Source: Gemmatimonadales bacterium (lineage in GTDB: Bacteria > Gemmatimonadota > Gemmatimonadetes > Gemmatimonadales > GWC2-71-9). From it: a stretch of DNA of 11,918 nt. This document shows positions 1 through 6,596 of this stretch, in pieces (positions within the stretch are counted from its first letter, which is position 1; every line of letters starts with the position of its first letter). The notes under the pieces were generated by a model. That model searched no databases. It worked only from the letters and a program-made list of their open reading frames with translations, and was not told where the DNA came from. Where the stretch lies: NCBI GenBank assembly GCA_030597435.1, contig JAUVRV010000041.1:1-11918 (forward strand). The letters are read 5' to 3'. The position numbers and the translations under genes were made by a program.

Positions 1-48
1 AAAGCCCTTTGTGTCGTTGAACCACTTCACTGTACCGGTGGTACGCAT
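1..48 (-). CDS. Cold-shock protein (CspA family), N-terminal fragment
   Basis: The minus strand from 48 down to the window edge reads 16 codons that match the opening of CspA-family proteins, with the core GTVKWFNDTKGF. This is the first beta strand plus part of the RNP1-type nucleic-acid-binding surface. The family consists of about 70-residue single OB-fold proteins that bind single-stranded RNA or DNA and act as RNA chaperones. The ATG at 46-48 has a GGGAG-like sequence about ten bases upstream. The rest of the gene lies outside the window. It has its own leader of about 150 nt, separated from the rhomboid gene by a terminator. Confidence 0.85.
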   Translation of the reverse strand, partial: MRTTGTVKWFNDTKGF

Positions 49-195
49 CTACCGTACTCTCCCTATTCTGTAGAGCGGTCGGAGTCCGTCGCTGCCGTGC
101 CTACCGACTACTCTTTGCTGCGCGGACACTCGAGCCCCGCTCTGGGCTGCCTTCACGAGCTACCTGCTACCCGTGTCAGCTACTGATCTGGACCC
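49..195 (-). other. Leader region of the cold-shock gene
   Basis: About 147 bases lie between the terminator at 196-228 and the cold-shock start codon. I see no ORF here. A short GC-rich hairpin (AGCCC at 133-137 with GGGCT at 144-148) lies within it. CspA-family mRNAs are known to have long structured 5' leaders that regulate translation with temperature, so this stretch probably contains the promoter plus such a leader. I could not place a convincing -35/-10 pair. Confidence 0.35.
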
Positions 196-228
196 AAAAA
201 AGAGGACCCGTATGCAAACCAGGTCCTC
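196..228 (-). terminator. Intrinsic terminator downstream of the rhomboid gene
   Basis: On the minus strand, GAGGACC and GGTCCTC (202-208 with 222-228) form a perfect 7-bp stem around a 13-base loop. It is followed directly by six T (196-201 on the plus strand are A). It lies about 85 bases after the rhomboid stop and before the cold-shock leader, so it ends the rhomboid transcript. Confidence 0.85.
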
Positions 229-312
229 GATCAAGTCACCTGCTGCTGTTCCAAAAGGTAGCCGCATCGCCATGCCGTGTCAAAAGGCTCTAAGCGTCTA
301 TCAGTGAGTGGA

Positions 313-1086
313 TTAGCGGGTACTGAACCGCTCTAGAAAGTCGCGCTCTTCTGTAGAGAGACTGCCGATTCCACTAGCACTGATCTTATCCAGGATCCGA
401 TCGAGTTCATCTTGGTTGACCGGGTGCATCCCGTCACGGTTGATCCGTTGCCAGCGCTTGACGTTCGCACTGTCACTGCCTGAAGTGCGACGTACCGGTG
501 CTTGTGCCTTGGCTTTGAACCGCGCTGCCGGCGACCTGCGATCCCACCACTTGAGATAGAGAAAGCCGCCGAGGAAGCCACCCAAGTGGCCGAAGTGGGC
601 TATGTTACCACCGCCCCCCGTGAATCCGAAATAGAGTGACGCGATCGTTACAATTATCACCAGCGCGCGAGCTTCTATCGGCAGCACTCCCCAGATGTAG
701 ATCTTCTCGCGAGGCCAGTAACGCGCGAACCCTAGAAGTACACCAAATACGGCCCCGGACGCACCCACAATGGGAATGGGCGAACGAGGTGTGACCGCGA
801 ACGATAAGATTGCTCCGACAATCCCGCTCACGAAGTAGAGCGACAAGAATTGGCGTCCTCCAAGACGGTCCTCCAGTCTGGGGCCGAAGAAGAACAGCGC
901 CAGCATGTTGAAGGCTAGGTGCCAGATCCCGGCGTGGAGAAACGTGTACGTTACAACGGTCCATGGTCTCACTACGATCAACGCCGGGATGAACGCGAAG
1001 ATTAGCCAGGGAAGGATTCGAAGAACCCCGGTCAGCAAGTATGCGATGCCGTTGATCAACAGCAAGCGTTTAACCCAAGGAGTCAT
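313..1086 (-). CDS. Rhomboid-family intramembrane serine protease
   Basis: This 257-residue polytopic membrane protein has the complete rhomboid signature. HLAFN (H56, N60) is the oxyanion/loop motif in the second helix. GASG contains the nucleophile S110. HLGGFLGG contains H167, which corresponds to GlpG H254 by the HxxGxxxG spacing. The dyad is therefore intact and the protein is expected to cleave transmembrane segments within the inner membrane. About six helices span residues 8-180. A soluble tail (about 205-257) contains an acidic DELDRILDKI...STEERDFLE segment resembling the DUF6576 tail often found on rhomboids. The start ATG has only a weak Shine-Dalgarno. The natural substrate cannot be told from the sequence. 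Confidence 0.93.
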   Translation of the reverse strand: MTPWVKRLLLINGIAYLLTGVLRILPWLIFAFIPALIVVRPWTVVTYTFLHAGIWHLAFNMLALFFFGPRLEDRLGGRQFLSLYFVSGIVGAILSFAVTPRSPIPIVGASGAVFGVLLGFARYWPREKIYIWGVLPIEARALVIIVTIASLYFGFTGGGGNIAHFGHLGGFLGGFLYLKWWDRRSPAARFKAKAQAPVRRTSGSDSANVKRWQRINRDGMHPVNQDELDRILDKISASGIGSLSTEERDFLERFSTR

Positions 1087-1194
1087 GGCACGAAGGCTAG
1101 GCTGATAGATGACTCGGCGCCAGGGATTGATTCAAACCGAACACGGCGTGTACGGCAAGGATCATATTGGCGCAGAGGCGACCTGTGTGACCGT

Positions 1195-1224
1195 CACCCG
1201 AGGGGATGGATGCCCCCCCGGGTG
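1195..1224 (-). terminator. Strong GC hairpin after the cytochrome gene
   Basis: CACCCGAGGGG (1195-1205) pairs with CCCCCCGGGTG (1214-1224) except for one A-C mismatch, with an 8-base loop. It begins 15 bases beyond the cytochrome stop codon on the minus strand, where a terminator would be expected, but no T tract follows. It may be a 3'-end stabilising hairpin or a U-less terminator. The rest of the 1087-1238 gap holds nothing recognisable. Confidence 0.45.
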
Positions 1225-1238
1225 AATGGGCGGCGCTT

Positions 1239-1940
1239 CTATTGTTCGCCGGTGGCCTGAAGTCTGGACGGTGGGCCGTCGCCGGCCGCGATGTGACAAC
1301 CAGCGCAGGTAGACAACAGCTCTCCGTAGACGACGGCGCGTGCGGCGGGATCGGCCGCCGCGGCTGCCTGGGCGCCGAGTTCGTGTACCCGAAGACCCAA
1401 GGTGCGTGTCTCCTCGGAGCCGCCCTGTATCGGTGACTCATCCAAACCCTGTGCACCTTGCTGCCACGACTCGTCCGACGGTCCCACCAACCCCTGCCAC
1501 AGTTGTTCGAGGGCCCAGGAGTGGCGCATCATGTGCCCAGTGACACCCGTCTCCTCCGGCTGTGGCATAAAGGCGAATGCTGTTCCCTGACCTACCGCCG
1601 CGTGACAAGCACCGCACGAGAGTGCCATCTCACCCGTTGCAACCGCGGCAGTGGAGATATCGGTCGCCTCTTCGGCCGTCTTGGCGGCTGCCTGCATATC
1701 GGTCACAAACGGTTCCCAATCGCCGGGAAGGTCCTCGGCTGGTTCGTGGGAGGCCAGCCACCCGGCGGGTTGCTTCACGGCTGCCAGGTCACCGGCAATG
1801 ACGGCAGTCTGGACGGCGTCTACCTGTTCGAAGTGCTGTTCCATGTGGTCGGCGGCGGTTTCGGGCTCTCCACACGCCAGAAACGCCACCATCGCGAATG
1901 CGGCGGTGGCACGCACGACAGAGGGTGTTTGGGTGTGCAT
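1239..1940 (-). CDS. Tandem di-haem cytochrome c lipoprotein
   Basis: This 233-residue exported protein has two haem c attachment motifs: CGACH (C109, C112, H113) and CAGCH (C212, C215, H216). An N-terminal hydrophobic stretch ends in FLAC (C23), a plausible lipidation site, so it is likely membrane-anchored in the periplasm. The protein is an internal duplication. Each half starts with an HMxxH helix (residues 32-36 and 136-140) and ends with CxxCH about 76 residues later. This order, with the haem site in the last helix, recalls the four-helix cytochrome c' / cytochrome c-prime-beta type rather than class I cytochromes. Its role is probably periplasmic electron transfer, but no partner oxidoreductase is encoded nearby. 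The ATG has an ideal AAGGAG six bases upstream. Confidence 0.82.
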   Translation of the reverse strand: MHTQTPSVVRATAAFAMVAFLACGEPETAADHMEQHFEQVDAVQTAVIAGDLAAVKQPAGWLASHEPAEDLPGDWEPFVTDMQAAAKTAEEATDISTAAVATGEMALSCGACHAAVGQGTAFAFMPQPEETGVTGHMMRHSWALEQLWQGLVGPSDESWQQGAQGLDESPIQGGSEETRTLGLRVHELGAQAAAAADPAARAVVYGELLSTCAGCHIAAGDGPPSRLQATGEQ

Positions 1941-2049
1941 AGGTGTCTCCTTGAAGGGGTACCGCGGGCCGGTGTCAGCCGGTCATCCGTTAAGTTGCCC
2001 TTCCGGCGAGTCCCGTCAACCAGTAACGAGAGTCGAGTGGGCCATCAAC

Positions 2050-2523
2050 TCATCGCGGTGGGGGTCGCAACCGGTTACGCAGGATCAGCCGAGCGCATGT
2101 GTTCCACCGCAACAGCGCCTCATCGTCTCCGGGCTCGCTCATTGACTCGGCCTGCTCGTACCAGTCCATGGCCTCCCGCAGCAGATCGAACACGACTGGT
2201 CCCGAACCGAGTGTGCCGTGCGTCAGCATTTCCTTTGCCTTACGCTCACAAATGATACCGGAGTAGTACGCCCTCGAATAGCTGCTCTCCAAACGAGACA
2301 ATAACTCTCGGGGTTCGCTCTCCTCAACGCCGCCCTCTTCTCCGAATTGCTCGGTGAGACTGAGAATGAGTAACACGAGGGCCCTCTGGTTCTCTTCATC
2401 AATGGCGAGTATGTCGCGACAGATGCTCTCGGCTTCCCAGGGCTCGCTCAGCAAGCGAAGACGTTCTGCCTTTGCGAGCGCTGGTTCTATTCCTTCTCGA
2501 GAGAGTGGCTTGAATTCGAACAT
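2050..2523 (-). CDS. Small helical TPR-like protein, function unknown
   Basis: This 157-residue soluble protein has no signal peptide and is rich in Glu, Leu and Arg. Residues 10-60 read like a tetratricopeptide helix pair: alternating small and aromatic positions around AEXICRDILAID, followed by a second helix of branched aliphatics. A second helical block (about 85-150) includes WYEQAESM and an Arg/Pro-rich C terminus. TPR-like scaffolds mediate protein-protein contacts. No catalytic motif is visible and I do not recognise a named family. GAGGA lies eight bases before the ATG, which supports the start. It sits between the cytochrome and PPIase genes with gaps above 100 bases on each side, so it may be monocistronic. 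Confidence 0.72.
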   Translation of the reverse strand: MFEFKPLSREGIEPALAKAERLRLLSEPWEAESICRDILAIDEENQRALVLLILSLTEQFGEEGGVEESEPRELLSRLESSYSRAYYSGIICERKAKEMLTHGTLGSGPVVFDLLREAMDWYEQAESMSEPGDDEALLRWNTCARLILRNRLRPPPR

Positions 2524-2615
2524 GGGGGTCGTCCTCAGGCATGACGGGAGATCAGGCGCGCGCCTATCTGCCGGAAGCGAGAAGGATAGAGCGCAAGGCC
2601 CGATATGCAGAACAG

Positions 2616-2672
2616 AAAAAGACGACCGCCGCCGGCGTTGCCCTTGTATTGGGAGTCACCGGTGGCGGTCGT
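2616..2672 (-). terminator. Intrinsic terminator of the PPIase gene
   Basis: A 14-bp stem forms between 2622-2635 and 2659-2672 with one G-U wobble. The 23-base loop can itself close a short CCC/GGG pair. On the minus strand the stem is followed directly by five T (2616-2620). It starts 15 bases after the PPIase stop codon. This is one of the clearest intrinsic terminators in the window. Confidence 0.85.
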
Positions 2673-2686
2673 ACGAGCGCTGGCAG

Positions 2687-3373
2687 CTAGTGCTCTGCTT
2701 CCGATGTGTCTTCTTGCCAGCCTTCGGGCTTGGGCTGTACGTAGGCCCGCAAGATTATCGGGAGCGGCTCCTCGGGTACGAACTCGCGTCTGCCCCGGTC
2801 GCGTGTCGGTAGTTCGTGAATTGCCTCTGCCACATCCATGCCCTCGATCACCGTACCGAACACCGCCCAACCCCACTTCTCTTCATCGGTGTCCAGCATC
2901 GGGTTGTCTTCTATGTTGATGAAGAACTCCGATTTCGCGCTGTTGGGATCGGCGGCGTGAGCCATGGCAACCGTGCCGCGGACGTTCTTCAGCCCATTGC
3001 CACCCTCGTTGTCGAGGAATGCGGTCGGGCTCAAACGTCGCGCGTAGGTAGAATCAAGCATTCCTGCTTGAATCACTGCAGGTTGTCCCAGTATCCGATG
3101 GAAGAACAACCCGTCATAGAACTTCATCCGTTCTATGTGCGTGAGGAAATTCGCCACCGATTTGGGGGCGTTCTCCCGGTCCAACTGCAGCACGATGTTT
3201 CCCATCGTCGTCTCAAGTACGACGATCGGGCTGGGATCCTCAGCGGAGTCATACGTAGAAGTTGGATCTTCCGTTGCAGCGGCCTCTTCTTCGCCGCCCC
3301 CTGTCTCGACAGCGCATCCTACAGCAAACAAGGCCAATATGATCGGCAGGCCGATAATCTTACGAGCAAACAC
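2687..3373 (-). CDS. Cyclophilin-type peptidyl-prolyl isomerase lipoprotein
   Basis: This is a single-domain cyclophilin (PPIase) of 228 residues that catalyses cis-trans isomerisation of prolyl bonds. A signal sequence ends in the lipobox AVGC (C20). An acidic linker (about 23-48) follows, then the cyclophilin fold from about residue 50. The fold is marked by TTMGNIVLQL, the catalytic FFHR with R93 (equivalent to CypA R55), a GTVAMAHA segment, SEFFINI and the VFGTVIEGMDV strand. It is therefore predicted to be membrane-anchored on the periplasmic face and to assist envelope protein folding. The start was chosen as GTG at 3371-3373 because AAAGGAG lies seven bases upstream. An ATG 33 bases further upstream has no such site and would add an Arg-rich stretch before the signal peptide. 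Confidence 0.9.
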   Translation of the reverse strand: MFARKIIGLPIILALFAVGCAVETGGGEEEAAATEDPTSTYDSAEDPSPIVVLETTMGNIVLQLDRENAPKSVANFLTHIERMKFYDGLFFHRILGQPAVIQAGMLDSTYARRLSPTAFLDNEGGNGLKNVRGTVAMAHAADPNSAKSEFFINIEDNPMLDTDEEKWGWAVFGTVIEGMDVAEAIHELPTRDRGRREFVPEEPLPIILRAYVQPKPEGWQEDTSEAEH

Positions 3374-3512
3374 GTTGGGTCTCCTTTCTCGATCCGGGCG
3401 CGTCAACGTCGTCGAATGGTGTGAGAACGCTGTGTCCTAACCAAACCAGACCCCAGCGACTGCCGCTTCCGAGACGGAATCCGCTGGCGGGGGTGGTGCG
3501 CCCTAGACCTGT

Positions 3513-3521
3513 ATTATATCA
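3513..3521 (-). promoter_or_regulatory. Extended -10 promoter of the PPIase gene
   Basis: The minus strand reads TGATATAAT: a perfect -10 hexamer TATAAT (3518 to 3513) preceded by the extended -10 TG at the correct spacing. No good -35 lies 16-18 bases upstream, which is typical of extended -10 promoters. A TTGACG occurs 24 bases upstream but is too far. Transcription would start near 3506 and leave a leader of about 130 bases. Confidence 0.55.
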
Positions 3522-3544
3522 CTACGCCTGCTTGTCGCTAGACG

Positions 3545-4765
3545 TCAAAATGACCCGTCTGCTATTACCTTTGGCAGGCCGGCGCTGAGGTGCATTAGCA
3601 CGTCGTAGACCGAGATTTCGGCACGCTCTGCCACTGTATTGGGGTGTACCTCTGGCGAATCCGGCCCCAGCAGGGTGGCCACGTCGCCGACTTGTACGGT
3701 CGCTTCCGGTCCCAACTCCAGTATGGTGTGACTGGCGCTCACGGCGCCGATCACAGGGTACGTCCGGTCACCGACCAGCACCTCGCAGCCGTTCACAGCT
3801 TCTCGGGGATAACCATCGGCGTGACCGACCGGCAGGGTCGCGATCCAAGTCGGCCGTTCCGCGACGTAATTGCGGCCGTAGCTCACGCTGTCACCCGGTT
3901 CGAGTCGCTCCACCCGTACCACCCTGGCCCGGAGACGAAATGCCGGTCGCAGCTCGGCTCGCCCGGCTTCCTGGGCTCCGGCCGGGTGCGCTCCGTACAG
4001 GACCAAACCCGGCCGCACCATATCCAGGAAGCATTCCGGTCTGTGATACAACGCGTGAGACGAGGCCAGGTGCAGTGAGCCGAGATCCAACCCCCGCCGC
4101 TCCGCCTGGTGGGCAACGTCGAGTAGACGGCGAAGTTGCTCGGGGTCGAAGTCGTCTGCCTCGGTGAGGCCAGAGAATGTTCCCTTGACACGCACACGGT
4201 CCAACCGTGCGATCTGTTCGATCCACGGTACGGCTCTCTCGTAGCCCAGGCCGAGCCGTGACATGCCGGTGTCCAAGTAGAGATGCACCGATATTTCGCG
4301 ATCAGTGCGCTGCGCGACTAGCGGAAGAACTCGGATCGCTTCGTCTGTGAATGGTGCCAACGAAATGCCATGCTCCGCGAGTCCGCCACCGATCTCTTCG
4401 TCAAAGTGACCCATCAACAGTATCGGTTTGGTGACTCCGGCAGCACGCAGTGCCAGAGCCTGATCCACTTTGACCACGGCTAGTTCTACGATCTCATCGC
4501 AGCGATCGAGAATCGGGCCTACGGTGGTCAGGCCGAGTCCATAGGCGTTGTTCTTGACTACCGCCAATATCGGCCGATTGCCCACGCGTGCGGCAATCGC
4601 TCGCACGTTGTGTTGGATGGCGAGTGAGTCGACTTCGATCCATGGCTCGAACCGATTGCCCTCCACTCGTACTGAGTTTGGTCGGGTTGGTAGTGCAGTT
4701 GCCGTAGTTGGAACGGCAAGAGCGGCGGCTGACACGGTGATAAAATCGCGACGTGAAATGCTCAT
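3545..4765 (-). CDS. Exported (Tat) alanine racemase-like PLP enzyme
   Basis: This 406-residue fold-type III PLP enzyme starts with SRRDFITVSAAALAV, a twin-arginine signal with a hydrophobic core, so a folded, cofactor-loaded protein is probably exported. The alanine racemase landmarks present are AVVKNNAYG (PLP lysine K71), DTGMSRLG (R170), RPGLVLYG (R251), and VSYG with the second catalytic base Y296. Several usual positions differ. The carbamylated-lysine site is Y163, THFA is FSGL (G199 for His), GYADGY is GHADGY, and the CMDQ motif is SASH (343-346). It is therefore a racemase-like enzyme, but its amino acid substrate is uncertain. The start was set at the ATG 4763-4765, directly before the Tat motif, with GGGGG five bases upstream. 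The alternative TTG at 4801 lacks a site. Confidence 0.85.
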   Translation of the reverse strand: MSISRRDFITVSAAALAVPTTATALPTRPNSVRVEGNRFEPWIEVDSLAIQHNVRAIAARVGNRPILAVVKNNAYGLGLTTVGPILDRCDEIVELAVVKVDQALALRAAGVTKPILLMGHFDEEIGGGLAEHGISLAPFTDEAIRVLPLVAQRTDREISVHLYLDTGMSRLGLGYERAVPWIEQIARLDRVRVKGTFSGLTEADDFDPEQLRRLLDVAHQAERRGLDLGSLHLASSHALYHRPECFLDMVRPGLVLYGAHPAGAQEAGRAELRPAFRLRARVVRVERLEPGDSVSYGRNYVAERPTWIATLPVGHADGYPREAVNGCEVLVGDRTYPVIGAVSASHTILELGPEATVQVGDVATLLGPDSPEVHPNTVAERAEISVYDVLMHLSAGLPKVIADGSF

Positions 4766-4913
4766 GCTGACCCCCAAGCTTCTGCCGTGGAGAAACTGCA
4801 ATCGAGGGAATTTCCCAACGTTTTCGACCCCAAGGTAGGGAATCTAAGTGGTTTGGCGACACAACGTTACCTTCTCGGTGCGTGTCTTACCCTTTCGTGA
4901 GTGTGTAACTCGG

Positions 4914-4927
4914 ATGTAAATTTACAT
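4914..4927. promoter_or_regulatory. Perfect 14-bp palindrome, candidate operator
   Basis: ATGTAAATTTACAT is identical to its reverse complement. It is flanked by CGG on the left and, after one extra base, CCG on the right, so the symmetry nearly extends to 20 bp. AT-rich dyads of this size are typical sites for dimeric HTH repressors (TetR/GntR/MarR-like). No regulator gene is in the window to pair it with. Confidence 0.55.
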
Positions 4928-4930
4928 ACC

Positions 4931-4978
4931 GGTTGCGACTGGTTGTTGATGACGTTCATGGGGCTGTGTGTCGCAACC
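4931..4978. repeat. 9-bp perfect inverted repeat with 30-base spacer
   Basis: GGTTGCGAC (4931-4939) is repeated in inverse as GTCGCAACC (4970-4978). It begins three bases after the 14-bp palindrome. It could form a stem-loop in a transcript or be paired half-sites that a looping regulator bridges. Confidence 0.5.
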
Positions 4979-5114
4979 AACGCTACATCACGCTTAGTAC
5001 CGCAGCTACATCGCCGAATTGTATGGTCCCGTCCTCGCCGTGCGGGACACTCGGAAATAAATGTTCCAACTGCACATTGCAGGAAGCGTAACGGCTATAG
5101 AGTCACACAGAACT

Positions 5115-5130
5115 CGATAGACAACTATCG
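5115..5130 (+). other. Leader hairpin before the KamA ribosome binding site
   Basis: CGATAG and CTATCG form a perfect 6-bp stem with an ACAA tetraloop, ending 22 bases before the AAGGAGG at 5153-5159. CTCC at 5161-5164 is complementary to the GGAG at 5150-5153 and to the Shine-Dalgarno core, so this leader has alternative pairings around the initiation site. Confidence 0.4.
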
Positions 5131-5165
5131 CCTAGAGCGAATAATGCCGGAGAAGGAGGTCTCCT

Positions 5166-6533
5166 ATCGCGCACACTGACGCACGCCAGTTTCGGGTCTA
5201 CACGCGGAAGGACATAGACCAAATCCCACAGCTCCGGCAATTGTCGTTGACGGAGCGCACGGCGATGAAGGCCGTTGCATCCGTCCTTCCGTTTCGGGTC
5301 AACAACTACGTAGTCGAAGACCTCATCGACTGGGCCAACATACCTGACGATCCCATGTATCAGCTCACGTTTCCGCAGCCGGAGATGTTGAGATTGCCTG
5401 ACTACGCTCGGATGTTGGGATTGGTTAGACGGGGTGCGTCGAAGGCCGAGATCAAGGCTGCAGCCAGACGAATCCAGTTCACACTCAACCCGCACCCAGC
5501 GGGCCAGATGGAACTCAATGTTCCACGAGTGGGCAACACGTTGGCACCAGGCATACAACACAAGTACCGCGAGACGGTGTTGTTCTTCCCGGCTGCAGGT
5601 CAAACCTGTCACTCGTACTGCACCTATTGTTTCCGTTGGGCCCAGTTCGTTGGTATCGAGGAATTGAAGTTCGCGGGACGCGAATCCAAAGTGCTGGCAG
5701 ATTACTTGAGAGAGCACCAGGAGGTCACCAGCGTGTTGATCACAGGTGGCGATCCGATGGTGATGAAGACCAAGGTGCTGCGGCGTTACATCGAACCGTT
5801 GTTGGATCCTTCACTGGAGCACATCGCCAGCATTCGCATCGGAACGAAAGCGCTTGCGTATTGGCCGTATCGGTTCGTCACTGACGATGACGCAGATGAC
5901 CTGCAGCGTCTGTTCGAGCAGATACGTAACGCCGGTAAGCACATAGCGATCATGGGTCACTACAGCCATCCGCGTGAGCTGGAGACGGATGTGGCGCAGG
6001 AAGCGGTGAGGCGAGTCCAGAGTGCGGGTGCTACGGTGAGGTGCCAGGCGCCGCTCATCAAACATGTGAACGACTCTGCAGACCTGTGGGCAGACATGTG
6101 GAGGCGCCAGGTGCGACTTGGTGCCGTTCCCTATTACATGTTCGTTGAGCGTGACACAGGTCCCAAGAATTACTTCGAGGTTCCGCTCACACGTGCGTGG
6201 GAGATCTTCGTGGACGCCTACAAACAGGTGTCAGGGTTGGGACGCACGGTTCGAGGTCCGTCAATGTCGGCGACGCCAGGCAAGGTGCTGGTGTCCGGAG
6301 TTGCTACCGTGATGGGTGAGGAGGTCTTGGTGCTGCGATTCCTCCAAGCGCGGAACCCCGACTGGGTCGGCCGTCCCTTCTTCGCAAAGTACGATCCGAC
6401 TGCTACCTGGCTCGACGATCTGGAGCCGGCATTCGGTGAGGCGGAGTTTTTCTTCGAGGAGGAGCACCGCGAACTCGACGACGTTCGCCGGCAACTCGAG
6501 GTTGTGGAGATTGAGGGTGCGGCGTTTGCGTAG
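5166..6533 (+). CDS. KamA-family radical SAM, PLP-dependent aminomutase-like protein
   Basis: This protein of about 455 residues belongs to the lysine 2,3-aminomutase (KamA) family. CHSYCTYC (C148, C152, C155 from the start used here) is the radical SAM CxxxCxxC cluster site, and LITGGDPM is the SAM-binding GGE/GGD motif. K373 in TPGK aligns with the PLP-binding lysine of lysine 2,3-aminomutase. It should shift an amino group by radical chemistry in the cytoplasm. The two aspartates that hold the substrate lysine are not conserved (the RDTGPKNYF and SMSATPGK regions), so the substrate is unknown. The N terminus is odd. The family opening FRVYTRKDIDQIPQL is encoded at 5190-5234, upstream of the first usual start (TTG 5241), and AAGGAGG at 5153-5159 points to an ATC at 5166. 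No ATG, GTG or TTG precedes 5241 in frame. The TTG start would give 430 residues. Confidence 0.88.
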   Translation: MAHTDARQFRVYTRKDIDQIPQLRQLSLTERTAMKAVASVLPFRVNNYVVEDLIDWANIPDDPMYQLTFPQPEMLRLPDYARMLGLVRRGASKAEIKAAARRIQFTLNPHPAGQMELNVPRVGNTLAPGIQHKYRETVLFFPAAGQTCHSYCTYCFRWAQFVGIEELKFAGRESKVLADYLREHQEVTSVLITGGDPMVMKTKVLRRYIEPLLDPSLEHIASIRIGTKALAYWPYRFVTDDDADDLQRLFEQIRNAGKHIAIMGHYSHPRELETDVAQEAVRRVQSAGATVRCQAPLIKHVNDSADLWADMWRRQVRLGAVPYYMFVERDTGPKNYFEVPLTRAWEIFVDAYKQVSGLGRTVRGPSMSATPGKVLVSGVATVMGEEVLVLRFLQARNPDWVGRPFFAKYDPTATWLDDLEPAFGEAEFFFEEEHRELDDVRRQLEVVEIEGAAFA

Positions 6534-6562
6534 CTAGTGACTAGTGAGAGGTGAGATTGATC

Positions 6563-6591
6563 AACGGCCTGGTGTTACCGGGCCGTTTTTC
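6563..6591 (+). terminator. Intrinsic terminator of the KamA gene
   Basis: AACGGCC (6563-6569) pairs with GGCCGTT (6581-6587). A T-G pair and GGT/ACC extend the stem to 11 bp closed by a GTT triloop, and TTTTT follows (6586-6590). It starts 29 bases after the KamA stop codon. Confidence 0.92.
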
Positions 6592-6596
6592 ATTGC

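Larger units (their letters stand above)
4766..5165. promoter_or_regulatory. Divergent control region between the racemase and KamA genes
   Basis: No convincing gene lies in these 400 bases. They hold a cluster of symmetric elements: GGGAATTTCCC (4806-4816), the 14-bp palindrome at 4914-4927, a 9-bp inverted repeat (4931-4939 / 4970-4978), a 6-bp hairpin (5026-5031 / 5043-5048), CTGCA/TGCAG around 5080, and the CGATAG/CTATCG hairpin at 5115-5130. A weak TATAGA lies near 5096-5101. The density suggests regulator binding sites and a structured kamA leader. Promoter positions could not be fixed. Confidence 0.5.

Noticed and set aside
230..312. AAAAGG-containing stretch examined as a possible riboswitch or small RNA
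   Set aside because: It lies between the rhomboid stop and its terminator and shows no match to a riboswitch core that I know.
1458..2255. A 265-codon plus-strand ORF opposite the cytochrome gene
   Set aside because: It is the antisense shadow of the cytochrome and helical-protein genes, with no start signal or recognisable domain.
3890..3925. GGTTCGAGTC, resembling a tRNA T-arm
   Set aside because: It lies inside the racemase gene, with no acceptor or anticodon stems around it.
4901..5179. A 92-codon plus-strand ORF in the racemase/KamA gap
   Set aside because: No ribosome site at its start, composition without fold-like pattern, and it covers several palindromes. Only its last ATG (5144) matters for the start problem of the KamA gene.
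5241..5243. TTG as the start of the KamA-family gene
   Set aside because: No Shine-Dalgarno nearby, and the 25 codons upstream encode the conserved N-terminal segment of the family.
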